NCBI RefSeq assembly: GCF_037392515.1
Contig: NC_090288.1
Coordinates: 12,220,969-12,284,968, forward strand
Direction: 5' to 3'
Length of the DNA: 64,000 nucleotides
Source: Haliotis asinina
Taxonomy: Eukaryota; Mollusca; Gastropoda; Lepetellida; Haliotidae
In this document: positions 30,734-42,437 of the stretch, piece by piece
Position numbering within the stretch: the stretch's first letter is position 1
Layout of the letters: each line of letters begins with the position of its first letter
Translations under genes and position numbers: made by a program
The notes under the pieces: generated by a model
What the model saw: only the letters and a program-made list of their open reading frames with translations
Database searches by the model: none
What the model was told of the DNA's origin: nothing

Positions 30734-33700
30734 ATGAGCTCCCTTGTATTCCCTTCCCTGCTGTGGGCGGGGATATGTGTCATGCGTTGTAGTGCATCTT
30801 TGGTTGTCCAGGGAAAGATTGTGTGGGAGTTGGACTATATGTGTGTCCAAGGGCCCTACGAGAACGACCTCCGCCCCATCCGTCACGACTGCCGACAGTA
30901 CTACGACTGCCACGGTTTCCGTCTCACCAAGCGTCTGTGCGGCACTGACTACGTTTTCAGTAAGAGAGCAGGCGGGTGTGTCCTCAAAGGTTCTTCTGAT
31001 GATGACTGTGAGTTCTTCGTTGTATATGCTGAAACATGATTCCTAATAATAGCATAACATTAGCAATGTCTTTGGTAATATTGGCATCGTTTCGTACTTT
31101 CTGGCAAGTGGCAAATGAGTAATTCATATTCTAATCGTGCAGGATCGAACTTCTCCGGATTTACAAAGTTTCGGTACAAATGTCCCCTAGTGTAGTGGAC
31201 AGATCTCCTATCTGAGTCAGAGGTTCGATCCCTGGTTACGCCCTATAACAAAATGTAGGAGAATTGTACTTGTTACCATGACTGCAGCTTCCCTCGACTA
31301 CTGACACGTGCTAGTTATAATCGGAGCCTTGACGTAACATGCACGTCACTTCAGTGTAGCAAAATAAATTTCATTCATTTAAATTTCGTAAAATCAAAGT
31401 CAAATTTTGCACATTGTGAGGAATTAACTTCCCTACGATAATATAATTTCCGTTTAAGCTTAATTATGTATCGAATGCCAACAGTTTCATCAACTTATTT
31501 ACAGTATTTTCGCATACTGACCGGTTATTGTTGGTTAGGAAATTCGTTTTGCTAAGGTATGTACCTCCCTGATCTTGATCAATAGGACCCTTGAAGGTCC
31601 CGGGGAAGAAAAGACCTTCAGCAACCCCTGCTTGCCATAAAAGGCGACCAGGCTTGTCGTAACGGGATCGGGTGGTCAGGCTCGTTGACTAGATTGACAC
31701 ATGTCATCGGTTTCCAATTGCGCATGCCGTTGATCACTGGATTGTCTGGTCCAGACTCGATTATTTACAGACCGCAGCCATATAGCTGGAATATTGCTGA
31801 GTGCGGCGTAAAACTAAACTCACTCACTGATCAATAGCTTGTCAGAATCAGTCAGAGTTCAACTTAGGTAATGTGCTCATTGGTGATGAAATGAACTCAC
31901 ATGCTGCTCAAATGCATTGGTCATGGGAAGTAACTCTGCTCGTTTGAGCCGCAAAAGTTTGCTACATCAGTGAAACTATGAAACTGCGGGCATACATTTC
32001 GAACCTGTGTGGATGAAAGTTCATACGATAAATTATTTATTATCCGATCCCCCTGAACGTATGCTGGTTCCCGACTCAAAATCCACGCGTCAATTTGCGT
32101 CAAACTGGGAACCGGTACGAGCCACCTTTATGAAGACGTTCAGTAAGATACGGCTATGTCTTGCTTCACTTGCTTGACAACGACATTAAAATCTATGTCG
32201 GAACGTCGCATGTACAGAATATCGAAGTTGCACATTGTATATCAATAAAAAAATGTCCTCATTCTTCATATACTCAACTTCTAGATTGCCATTCAAACAG
32301 GTTTTTCTTGCTTTTCTTGCTCTGATATTGCGACATAAACGACGCACAATACACAATATACCTTTCGTGACATGGAGCCTGTAAGTCTCGAGAGGAGATA
32401 CTTCCGGTACTAAACTGGTTCACGACTTCCTTTGTGCGCGCCAAATTGCTATATGCGAGACGGGGTCCAGCTTACTTCCGGTACCAGATTTGAAACAACA
32501 AGCGTAAATTCAAGAACCAGTCCTTGTTTCGAATTAAGCGTCCGCAAAATGTAGCTTCACTAAACGCGATCAGGTGCACAACCATGCTTGGCTGACACAG
32601 TTGTTGACAGTCGTAACAGCTAGATAGTTTGGGGAGGGAAAGATGGGAAAATTGTTATTCCTGCAAGGATTATTGGTTTTTTACTGTCAACTGACAACCA
32701 CGTTACCATTCAATAAGGTATGAAGCGGCGCATGTCACTGAAGTAAATACTACGATATCGCGACACAACCTAATTACAGGCCCTATTAAAGATATGATTA
32801 CAGGCGCATGCGTCAAGGATTTTACCACTCGTCACCACTCGCTACGTTCTTTAACCCTCGAGAAGTTTGTGCCACAGTAGAGGAATATCCGCTCGTGGTA
32901 ATGATGGAATATTGCCCATAATAATAATCATCATTAAAAAAGAAAAACACAAAAACGACGTATAACTAAACCCGCTCAATCTTCAGGTGCCATCCGGTCC
33001 CCGTCATTGTGCCCCAAAGACAATGACATCATCATGCACCCGGATATTTGCACCCTCTACTACAACTGCAGCGCCCCGGCACAACTCCTGTGGTGGCCGG
33101 ACCACCTTCAGGAGTGCCCCTTCCCCATGCTCTTCAACGCAGACATCAGCGACTGTGATCATTACAACAACGTGGACTGCGGAGAGAGGGAGGAACTAAC
33201 AGCAATATGTAAGACTAACTATATATTCAAAATATTTAAAATCTAAAATCAGGGTATATTTGAATTACAGAAATACTCATTTGAATTAATTAGAATAAGT
33301 AATAGCAGCGACTATTTTTCGTAAAACTGTTTGAACAGAGCTAGCGGTTCCAAGAAATGATCGATGCTTTTCGACAATTAAGCAATGCCTGAAAGGGACA
33401 CTTAGGCACAAAGGGACAAAACCTCATAATTAGCAGTAGTCACTGGTGAATCGCACAGTATCTTTACTGAGATTTTTGCTATCACTTCATGGCATGGCTT
33501 TAAAAGTTTGCATACATAAAAAGACGAGAAAAATCGGACCAAATATGTCATTCAATACACAGCTGAATGCTTTAAACCAAGATCCTAGCTCCAGGCGGTA
33601 GGTAACACGAATTCAACTTCCCGTAATGTACCTTTTCAACAAGCCGTACAACTTATGTGTGTACATGGGCAACTACCGTCGACGTGTACAGTTACTGTTC

Positions 33701-34662
33701 TCGTTTGTATGTATTGACAAAAGCTAAAATCTTTAAACAACGGCTACATAACCTTATTTAGCTTTAAACTGCACCTTGTGTGAAACGAATTCAATAGATA
33801 ATGTTTGAAAAGACGTCTAAAGTGGTCGATTTCTAAGTTTTTTCGATTCGCACAGAAGGACGTGTCAAGAAATGTTTCAAATGTAAACAAAATGTTATGT
33901 ACCATGACCCAAGTAATATAGGAGGTACAGTCCATGACCATTTAGGTTGTAAGACATTTACTGCATGGAAATATCAAATCTTACAAAGTCTGGAGGTCAC
34001 TCCCTACTGGGATCGACTGTGTTTCGGGGGAAGTGGTAGCTGATGACGTGGTACTTCCGGTTGATCATGGACAGGGCCATCCTCCTGTGTGCATGACCAG
34101 ATTGTCTTCCTGACTCGATAGGGTATAAATCGGGAATTGGATGTCCGGACTTCTGGCTTGGTTGCATATACGTCACCATTCCCAGTCAGTATCGATCATT
34201 GTTCATTCTATCAGCCCCTTGTTTGACATGCTCTCACTTGATTTGTAACAGACTGTCAACAAATAGCTGGAAAGTTGCTGAGTGCGGCGATCATGGGTGC
34301 ATCGTCATCATGACATTGTCACGACCATGTTAACAAACTGGACACCAGTGCATCTGTTACAAGGACACCTAAGCTTGTTGTATTTCTGCTAGGCGACTAA
34401 AGCGTGTCATGTTGTTGCTAGGCGACTAATACGTGTCATGTTGTTGCTAGGTGACTACTATGTGTTCCGATGCGAGGACAAGTTCTGCGTTCACTGTGAC
34501 GTCCCTGACTGCAAGGGGCTGGATGATGGAACTCACCCCCATCCTCAACTCCCTAACAACACCTACATCACGTGCCTGGACCGGCGACTAACGTCCACCG
34601 ATACGTGTGATGAGGGAATGATCTTTGACCCTGGGCAGAAGGCCTGCGTGAACGCTGAATGA
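30734..34662 (+). CDS. Secreted protein with three chitin-binding (peritrophin-A/CBM14) domains
   Basis: Coding exons 30734-31007, 32987-33208 and 34451-34662, both introns in phase 1, 235 codons plus TGA. The N-terminus MSSLVFPSLLWAGICVMRC is a signal peptide. Domain 1 has C.QGPYENDLRPI, CRQYYDC and C.LKGSSDDDC. Domain 2 has CPKDNDIIMHPDICTLYYNC, WWPDHLQECPFPMLFNADIS and a final Cys. Domain 3 has CKGLDDGTHPHP, NNTYITC and CDEGMIFDPGQKACV. Each keeps the six-Cys CBM14 spacing or close to it. Proteins of this kind bind chitin in shell matrix, gut lining, egg coat or mucus; which applies here cannot be told. The start at 30734 is the first ATG after the acceptor at 30704. The last intron ends in a triplicated acceptor. 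Confidence 0.85.
31178..31372 (+). repeat. tRNA-derived SINE, a third type
   Basis: A box TAGTGTAGTGGACAG, B box GGTTCGATCCC, then ACTTGTTACCATGACTGCAG. It is in the first coding intron of the chitin-binding gene. Confidence 0.65.
31586..31827 (+). repeat. SINE family A, full length with target duplication
   Basis: From GACCCTTGAAGGTCCCGGGG to AAACTAAACTCACTCAC. TGATCAATAG at 31576-31585 and 31828-31837 is the target duplication. Confidence 0.9.
31840..32640. other. Intron DNA, nothing recognised
   Basis: Within the chitin-binding gene. A CTTCCGGTAC block occurs twice (32401, 32474). Confidence 0.4.
32643..32717 (+). other. Orphan signal-peptide-like exon
   Basis: ATG in good context (AAAGATGG) opens MGKLLFLQGLLVFYC then QLTTTLPFNK, ending at a GTATGA donor at 32718. 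It looks like an alternative first exon for the downstream chitin-binding exons, but it ends in phase 0 whereas both downstream exons need phase 1, so a direct join would go out of frame. It may be a chance frame, or may need an unseen small exon. Confidence 0.35.
33209..34147. other. Intron DNA, nothing recognised
   Basis: AT-rich last intron of the chitin-binding gene. Confidence 0.4.
34148..34290 (+). repeat. Old SINE family A remnant
   Basis: Only GGCTTGGTTGCATATACGTC, CAGTATCGATCATTGTTCAT and AATAGCTGGAAAGTTGCTGA still align. Confidence 0.45.
34376..34450 (+). promoter_or_regulatory. Triplicated 3' splice site
   Basis: A 29-bp unit (CGTGTCATGTTGTTGCTAG plus GCGACTAATA) is tandemly repeated, so three AG acceptors occur at 34392, 34421 and 34450. 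Only the last keeps the reading frame; the first two would add Cys-Asp and then a TAA at once. Confidence 0.85.
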
Positions 34663-34732
34663 CCAATAACGGTACTGACAAATGCTACTACAGACTGATA
34701 CCAAACCGAAACTTTGACATTTGTCCATATCC

Positions 34733-34738
34733 ATTAAA
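34733..34738 (+). promoter_or_regulatory. Poly(A) signal of the chitin-binding gene
   Basis: ATTAAA 71 bp past the stop codon. Confidence 0.5.
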
Positions 34739-34837
34739 GTTCCCCGCAACTTGATTCTATATCTAGTTATTCTTTCCAGAACACACACGAATCCGTGGAC
34801 ATCAAGCAAATGATATCATTTTGACTTCAGATGTACA

Positions 34838-35115
34838 GACCCGTGAAGGTCCCGGGGTAGAATAGGCCTTCAGCAACCCATGCTTGCCATAAAAGGCGAC
34901 TCAGCTTGTCGTAAGAGGCGACTAACGGGATCGGGTGGTCAGGCTCGCTGACTTGGTTGACACATGTCATCGGTTCCCAATTACGCAGATCGATGCTCAT
35001 GCTGTTGATCACTGGATTGTCTTGTCCAGATTCGATTATTTACAGACCGCCGCCATATCGCTGGAATATTGCTAAGTGCGGCGTAAAACTAAAACTCACT
35101 CACTCACTCACTCAC
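34838..35115 (+). repeat. SINE family A, full length with target duplication
   Basis: The best-kept forward copy, with a tail of five TCAC units. TCAGATGTACAG at 34827-34838 and 35116-35127 flanks it. Confidence 0.92.
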
Positions 35116-35156
35116 TCAGATGTACAGTTATGTAAAAACAACCCTCTTTCTTAAAA

Positions 35157-35290
35157 GCTGCACTAGACAATATTTCAGCTACATGAAAGAGATTTGTAAA
35201 TAATCGAGACTGGACTAGACAAAGCAGTGATTGACAACATAACACGATCATCGATCTATATAGCTGGATACGATGACACCCACTAACTGG
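35157..35290 (-). repeat. Old SINE family A copy
   Basis: AATATTTCAGCTACATGAAA, TTGTAAATAATCGAGACTGG and ATCATCGATCTATATAGCTG. Confidence 0.7.
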
Positions 35291-35381
35291 AGATACAAAA
35301 CTCGCAACGTTTAGCAAAACGTTCTTCCATAAGTCAATGTTAACATATGGGAGTTACGATTAGCTTAGCGCCGAACCCCTG

Positions 35382-35585
35382 AAGAACCCGACAAGAACCC
35401 ATGCTTGCCGTAAGAGGCGACTAATGGGATCGGGTGGTCATCCTCGCTGACTTTGTTGACACATGCCATCATATCCAAACTCCGTAGACAGGTGCTAACG
35501 CTGCTGATCACTGGTTAATGTGGTCCAGGTTAGATTGTTTGCACGCCGGTATAAAGCTGGTGTATTGCTGAGTACAGCTTTGAAC
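35382..35585 (+). repeat. Old SINE family A copy
   Basis: CCCATGCTTGCCGTAAGAGG, GGGATCGGGTGGTCATCCTC and GGTGTATTGCTGAGTACAGC. Confidence 0.75.
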
Positions 35586-36315
35586 AACAAGGAAACAACC
35601 CTCGATCTTGGCACTGTTGCTGTTTACAGTCTAGTATGCCTTTCTCAATATTCTGTTCTCGGTCAACAGAGGGTATTGTGTGTCCAAGATTATTCACGTG
35701 GTCAACATGGAGGCTAGCCACGTGTTCCTGCTGTAACGTTAGCTTGGGAAGCATGACGTGTGCAGGTTTCGGACAAGTTTTCTTTATGGACACCCACAAG
35801 CACGGGTGTTGAGTTGACTCACCTAACAACATAATCGGCGGTAACCGAGGTTCGAACCTGCTACCACAGGTGCCAGTCTTGTCAAAGGGAGGCAACTCTG
35901 CGGTGATGTGATTCTCAGCGCCATAAACAACGTAAACGGTTTGCATACTTTCATAGCATTTCATGCAAAGAATGAAGTACGGATCATACCATCTGGATCG
36001 ATTGCACGAACATCGATCCCCTCACATGTCGTGTAGTCTGAGCAACCGATCCTCTTTAAGTAGTTACTGATACAAGCCCTCCTTAGGTATCCTATGATTT
36101 ACGCCCTCACAACACAATACAAGGGCTGCTAGGTACCTAACTGAAACATTCTGAGATTATTGTGTTGCTCAGAAATCACAACTTATGATGATTGTCTACA
36201 TCAAGTCCAAAGTTTCTTCAGAAACGAACGAAGCCCTATTTTTACCTGGGTGAGTCCACTTGTGAGTAGGGCAGAGCCAGAGTAAAGCCTAGGGGTAGTG
36301 AAAAGACGTACACTG
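35586..36315. other. Intergenic, nothing recognised
   Basis: One minus-strand frame of 144 codons (35530-35964) has no family resemblance. Confidence 0.35.
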
Positions 36316-36320
36316 ATAAC

Positions 36321-36382
36321 GTGTATTGGACCTGCAACCCTCAGATTTGCAGTCAAATGCTCTGCCACACGGCCACCGGGCC
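36321..36382 (-). repeat. tRNA-Cys-like sequence
   Basis: Read on the minus strand, GTGGCAGAGCATTTGACTGC and AAATC match the D and anticodon arms of tRNA-Cys(GCA). The T arm and acceptor stem are degraded, so it is a pseudo-tRNA or SINE head. Confidence 0.55.
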
Positions 36383-36526
36383 AACGAAGGAAGGTTTTTT
36401 CAATATTTTCATTCATTTCAGTGGAGCATTTACAAAAGAATATAGGTGTACATTATTTAATGTCACGAGAGTATTGGCATAACAGATTTGCATAACAAGT
36501 AGGTCACATCATCCAAAGGTTGTAGA

Positions 36527-37142
36527 ATGTTTTATAAGCTGATAACAGATACATTACCTGAAGTTTGCAGGAGGTGGGAAAGCTTGACAAATATTTCTAT
36601 ACCCTGGATGATATTTGTTAAACTATACAAAGTGTACAAATGGTATATAGATTTTCAATACAGATTTATTCATAACGTTATTTATGCAAGAAAAGAATTG
36701 GTAGATATGAAGATGACCGCTGTACATTCTGTAAAAAATCCAGTAAACATTGTACATGTGTATGCTTCTAGTGTCATTGATCCGATATTCGGGAATGATC
36801 TAAGCCTATATATTACTAATACTGTCAATATTAACATCTTATTCACTGATTTTGTACACTTATTAAGGATTAACACTGGCTACCCTTTTGTCTTTTGTTA
36901 ATAATATCATTCTTGCTCGAAAACGGTTCATATACCTAGCCAGTATAAATGAGAGAGGGCCGACTCTTGACAAGTTAAGTGAGCTTAAAAAGCTTCTATC
37001 AATAGAAAGATACATAGCTAGGAAAAATAATAACATCGCAATATTCCAGAGAAAATGGCTCAAGGCTATTAGTGATAGCGTAACTGTTTGTCTTAGAAAT
37101 ATACCAGCCATTGCACTAGCCATACTTGACCATACTGTTTAG
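36527..37142 (+). pseudogene. C-terminal tail of an old LINE
   Basis: In two frames: IPWMIFVKLYKVYKWYIDFQ, YRFIHNVIYARKELVDMKM, then VNNIILARKRFIYLASINER and ERYIARKNNNIAIFQRKWL. The order (W..I, FQ.++HN, then LAK.YIY and E...A..N) is that of the post-RT region of L1/Tx1-type LINE proteins. The Cys-His knuckle is eroded. No RT domain remains. Confidence 0.55.
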
Positions 37143-38010
37143 TATACAATTGGTGCTACTCTCTCTTGCAAGTGTGCTCTTTATTACCTACTGTATTTGT
37201 CTGCTACACTATCAAGCTTACTATACCAGTTTTGCACCACACCTACCACCGAAATAACAGATAGCCTCATTGCACTTTCACGTATTGCGTGTATTAAGCA
37301 CTACGTACTTGTTATGCTAGTCCGTTATACTAACGCTAACATGCCATCAACGTACACTTATACTCGTTTGAATCCACCGCCCACACCAGATATGAATCTT
37401 GTTTTATCTGAACACGCACGTGTGGCTAAAATGGAACCATAATGTGTGAAGTTTATGAATAAAGGATTCACTGCATTTGATGTACATATATTCGAAATGT
37501 ATCAAATATGTAATGAACCGTGGATGTTGTTTAATGTATATCAGAGCGCATATTGTGTTGGTCCTGTGAACATACATCCATCGGTTTATAATGTTAGGTT
37601 ATTTACATGTCAATAAGTCTTCTTTACACACGAAAAATAACTAATAAAATCGGGAAAATTGGTTAAATTTTCAAAGTGCGACAATACGATAAGGTGACAT
37701 CTGGGCCATTTGTCGTATTGTCGCTGTGTAGCAGTTGAATGATATTCTTTTATTCATCAAACGGGCGACAATTTTCCAGGTCAAAATGTGTCGCTTAGTC
37801 GCCCCATCTAAGATTTTTTATGCGTTTTTTTTTCGAAAAAGGCATTGAAATGTGCGACAACTCAACAATACAACATTTTCGCGTTTTGGTGAATTTTGAC
37901 TCTTTTTTAGGGTTACAACGCGACAATTCCTTTACTTCTATGATTCCGGAGAACTGTGTTTGTTCATGAGTTATAGCATAAATACTATCATTAACGTTTA
38001 TCAGGCCATA
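37143..38010. other. Intergenic with repeated GCGACAAT words
   Basis: 37675-37935 has several TGCGACAAT or CGACAATACGA words in both orientations (GTCGTATTGTCGCTG, GGGCGACAATTTTCC). They are irregularly spaced, so no array could be defined. Confidence 0.35.
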
Positions 38011-38012
38011 AA

Positions 38013-38423
38013 GTCTTAAGAGATAGCCACAGAGTCTTAAGAGATAGCCATAGAGTCTTAAGAGATAGCATAATGTCCTAAGAGATAGCCATGTCTTAAG
38101 AGATAGCCATAAAGTCTTAAGAGATAGTCATAATGTCTTAAGAGATAGCATAATGTCTTAAGAGATAGCCATGTCTTAAGACATAGCCATAAAGTCTTAA
38201 GAGATAGCCATAGAGTCTTAAGAGATAGCCATAAAGTCTTAAGAGATAGCCATAGAGTCTTAAGAGATAGCCATAAAGTCTTAAGAGATAGCCACAGAGT
38301 CTTAAGAGATAGCCATAGAGTCTTAAGAGATAGCATAATGTCTTAAGAGATGGCCATAAAGTCTTAAGAGATAGCCATAGAGTCTTAAGAGATAGCCATA
38401 AAGTCTTAAGAGATAGCCATAAT
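38013..38423. repeat. 21-bp minisatellite, about 19 copies
   Basis: Unit GTCTTAAGAGATAGCCATAR plus A, with some 14-20 bp short units. Because 21 is a multiple of three, open frames of heptapeptide repeats appear on the minus strand; these are not genes. Confidence 0.93.
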
Positions 38424-38537
38424 GATAAAAAAATTAGTAGAAGTACGACTCTACGTATTTTATACTGATGTGCTTCTTCTGTCAGGCTACTAACAGTGAT
38501 CAGACCGTATGTCAACTGCATAGAAGCTCATGACGAT

Positions 38538-38610
38538 GTCTAGTTTATACTCGAGTATTTACAGACCGTGTCCATATACCTGGAAAATACCAAGGGCAGC
38601 GTTAAGCAAC
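38538..38610 (+). repeat. SINE family A tail fragment
   Basis: CTCGAGTATTTACAGACCGTGTCCATATAC-type blocks and AGGGCAGCGTTAAGCAAC. Confidence 0.55.
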
Positions 38611-38668
38611 AACCGGACAAACTCGGACTAACACTTACACTTGCAGTCTCTGGCTTCAGGCCAGACAA

Positions 38669-38863
38669 TCCGGAAAGATCCAGGTTTCAGCGTGATGTTC
38701 AATAACCTATACGTTTCATTCGAGAAGACTAACGGGATCGGGTGGTCAGGCCCATCGATGCTCATGCCGTTGACCACTGGATTGTCTGGTCAAGACTCGA
38801 TTATTCACAGACCGACGCCATATAGATGGAATATTGTTGATTAGGGCGTAAAACTAAACTTAC
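38669..38863 (+). repeat. SINE family A, internal deletions
   Basis: GACTAACGGGATCGGGTGGT, CATCGATGCTCATGCCGTTG and GGGCGTAAAACTAAACTTAC. Confidence 0.8.
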
Positions 38864-39394
38864 TCGAACATTCGAGGCAGATGTTCCTTCATTAGTAATA
38901 AATCTTTCATCTATATCGACATCAATGCCGGTTACTGCTCACTATTAAAAATATTATAATTAGTTCATCAAGGTATCATTTCAGTACCTCCACTGCCGCT
39001 GCACTGAAAACAATGGTTCGCCTAATGCGCATTAGAAGTATATCTATTGTTCATTGCTGTTATCAGTGCATCATGCGTTGTAAACGATACAGTATCATTA
39101 TCTATATATTGATTGTAGGGTTGGTTTCATCTAATTCGTGATAGTAATTATTAGTAATGATAGTAATGACTTTAGTTTGGCGCAATAATGTATGATTGCA
39201 GTTTGTTGGGTAGAATAGTAAATTATCATTTTGTTCAAACTTGCAACTTTTTTTCGATGGAACAATTTCATAGAAAAATAGAGACGTTCATACCAAAACG
39301 CTACCGAAAATGGAAAACGTATACCATAAAGCAATCTGGCAAGCAAAGTCTGTCTCAGTTATATTTAAATATTATCAAATGAAAGAGCCTTGCA
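38864..39394. other. Intergenic, nothing recognised
   Basis: AT-rich. Confidence 0.4.
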
Positions 39395-39960
39395 TCTTAC
39401 GATAGTCGAAGTACTAAGGTGACCGCACCTCCCATACCATAAGACAGACTTACGATAGTCGTAGCACTAAGGTGATCGTAAATGCCATACCTTAACACAG
39501 ATTTACGATAGTCGTAGTAATAATGTGACCGTAAATTCCATACCATAACACAGACTTAGGATAGTGGAAGTACTAAGGTGACCGTAAATGCCATACCTTA
39601 ACATAGATTTACGATAGTCGTAGTAATAATGTGACCGTAAATTCCATACCTTAACACATACTTACGATAGTCGTAGTAATAATGTGACCGTAAATTCCAT
39701 ACCTTAACACAGACTTACGACAGTCGTAGTAATAATGTGACCGTAAATTCCATACCTTAACACAGATTTACGATAGTCGTAGTAATAATGTGACCGTAAC
39801 TACCACACCTTAACACAGACTTACGATAGTCGTAGTACTAATGTGACCGTACCTACCACATCTTAACATAGACTTACGATAGTCGTAACGTTCAGGTGAC
39901 CTTAAATCCCATACCTTAACATAGACTTACGATAGTCGTAGTACCAATGTGGAGGTACCC
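39395..39960. repeat. 53-bp tandem array, about 10 copies
   Basis: Regular 53-bp units containing ACTTACGATAGTCGTAGTA and TAATGTGACCGTAAATTCCA. The core is a diverged form of the fold-back motif at 4002-4345. Confidence 0.92.
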
Positions 39961-40298
39961 TGAACGACGGTTCAAACAACAAAAGCGGACGCAGTCACTC
40001 GTGTTTCAACACCACTGACGCGTAGTCCTCCGAGTGCCCGGATGTAGGACTGCAACTGGGGACAAACAACCACACGTGCCAAGGTAACGCGACATATATA
40101 ATGATATCGCTGATTATTCAAATATATGTACATAGATTCCAGCAGCTGTTACTCAGTTGTCGTAGGAAGTGGATGCGGGGAATCTGAGGTTTTAAATGGC
40201 CCGGTTTCACAAAATGTTTATAGTATATACATTACGAAAACCTTGCCGGCTGTCTGATTCTAGGACATTAGAGCCCTGCTGTTAAATGTAACCTTCTA

Positions 40299-40564
40299 TT
40301 GAGTGAGTTTAGTTTTACGCCGCACTCAGCAATATTCCAGCGATATGGCGGCGGTCTGTAAATAATCGAGTGTGGACCAGACAATCCAGTGATCAGCAAC
40401 ATGAACATCGCTCTGCGCAGTTGGGAACGATGGCATGTGTCAAGCAAGTCATCGAATCTGACCACCCGATCCCGTTAGTCGCCTCTTACGACAAGTACAG
40501 TCACCTTTTATGACAAGCATGGGTTGCTGAAGACCTATTCTACCTCGGGACCTGCAAGGGTCTA
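40299..40564 (-). repeat. SINE family A, full length with target duplication
   Basis: TAACCTTCTA at 40289-40298 and 40565-40574 flank a copy running from TTGAGTGAGTTTAGTTTTAC to CTCGGGACCTGCAAGGGTC. Confidence 0.9.
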
Positions 40565-40699
40565 TAACCTTCTACCTCACTCAAAGATGACTGAGTTTTG
40601 TTATACAGCGCTTAAACCAAAATTTATTACCATGTGTTAAAACCATGGAAATCACGACAGTCGTATATCTGTGTTAAACTTAAGAGAAACTGTCGTCAA

Positions 40700-41285
40700 A
40701 TGGTGGGGTGGGCTTCGTTTCCGGAGCAGAACTCAAAAACACGTTCAATATTTTTCTACAAAACTTGTTAGATATATCAGTCAGCACCTAAAGTGGTGCC
40801 TTTTGCTATTAACAGGTTTTTGTGCTTTATAATTTCTTGATTTCCTTGGAAATGGTTTGGATTTAGTTTCAAAATGGAAGGATGGGCTTCGTTTCCGGAG
40901 CAGAACTATAAAAACCGTTCAATATTTTTTTCTGCAAAACTTGTTAGATATATCAGTCAGAACCTGAAGTGGTGCCTTTTGCTATTTACAGATTTGTTAT
41001 TCATCATTTTCCCAGTTTCCTTGGAAACGATTCTGACTTAGTCTCAAAATGGATGGACGGGCTTCGTTTCCGGAGCACAACTCAAAAAAATCCGCATCTT
41101 TCAACAGATCTTGGCAGATATATGAGACAGATCTTGAAGTGGTTCCTTTTACTGTTTACAGATATATGGCATTCATATTTTTCATGATTTCCATGGAAAC
41201 GATTCAAACTTAGTCTAAAAGTAACTGTCAGATGATTTGTCCTTTCAAATACATGGGGGCCGGGGGGATATGTCATCTTCTGGTG
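40700..41285 (+). mobile_element. Truncated element with ~175-bp internal tandem repeats
   Basis: Three units start at GGGCTTCGTTTCCGGAGCA (about 40710, 40885, 41060), each with AAGTGGTGCCTTTTGCTATT. The 3' end reads AACTGTCAGATGATTTGTCC, then GGGGGCCGGGG and ATATGTCATCTTCTG. The same end closes the larger copy at 58.6-59.8 kb. Non-coding. The layout (unique ends, tandem-repeat core) resembles the Pearl/HINE class of bivalve elements, by inference. Confidence 0.8.
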
Positions 41286-41658
41286 ACTCTTGTAATACTA
41301 TGGGAGTCAACACAGCTACAGAATGTGACCAGCTCAAATTCCGTCAACATATTTGACTAATGAGAACGCCTTCCCGTTAACACGTAAACGCCCCGCGACA
41401 GGTGCCTTTAGCATGTGACACTAATGAATTACAAATATGCTAACATCTGCCAGATAAATGAATATCTACGAACCCAGACAATCGATATTTGGCGAAATGC
41501 GGAATGCATTAACAAAAATATTATACCTGCTTGGCGGCACATATAACGAACCAGCAGTTACATCTATGTTCTGCCCACGTTGCTGACATGAGAGGAAGGC
41601 GCTGACAGTCTGACCGTGTTTCCCTGGTGTTCGGACCGTGGGGTTTCGTGATGGAGAC

Positions 41659-42393
41659 ATGCAAGGGTTGACTATAGAATTTTGGATATTTAATACCTGT
41701 GTGTGTCTGGCATCTGTCCGGGCCCTTCGCGTAGCCTGTGGGTCCCGGGCAATGGAGGTGGAGTTGGAGAAGAGCCATTTTCCTGGGCTCCACGGGAAGG
41801 ACTTGATCATGAAGGATGGAGGGTGCTGGGCAACAGACACACCCACGTACCTACGTGTTTCTGTGCCCCTTGATGGGTGTGGCACCCGTGTCAAGGTAGT
41901 GTGTTTTTATCTGAATCGTCTTGGATACTGGCACTTTCATAAACACATCTCTCAGTACGTCATCATCATCATCATCATCATCATCATCACCGTCATCATC
42001 GTCATCAAAACCACCAACATTGACTGCACATTATCAACACTATCATATCAAAACCACCACCATCAGCTCATTATAGGATCACCACCATCGTCATCAACAA
42101 CAACAACAACACCAGCAGTACATCATAATCGTCATCAACATCAATACTATCATCAACACCACTACAGTACATCATGAACATCAACACTATCATCAACATC
42201 ATCACCACCACTTCGACATCATCAACATGACACCATTAACCCAACGGCAACATCATCATAATCATCACCGTCATCATTATCATCAACAACAACATCAAAA
42301 CAACCACAGTACATAATAATCGTCATCAACATCAATACCATTGTCAGCACCACTACAGTACATCAACAACATTATCCTCAACGGCTACATTAC

Positions 42394-42437
<44 letters not shown>

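Noticed and set aside
32987-33199. 70-codon frame beginning VPSGPRHCAPK
   Set aside because: Alternative frame of a chitin-binding exon; the other frame has the six-Cys domain and consistent splice phases.
35530-35964. 144-codon minus-strand frame
   Set aside because: Partly overlaps a SINE remnant and has no recognisable domain.
36321-36382. Functional tRNA-Cys gene
   Set aside because: D and anticodon arms match, T arm and acceptor stem do not.
38058-38521. Frames of repeated SLKTLWL-type heptads
   Set aside because: Artefact of the 21-bp minisatellite.
39395-39960. CRISPR-like regular array
   Set aside because: Units are contiguous 53-bp repeats with no unique spacers, and the context is eukaryotic.
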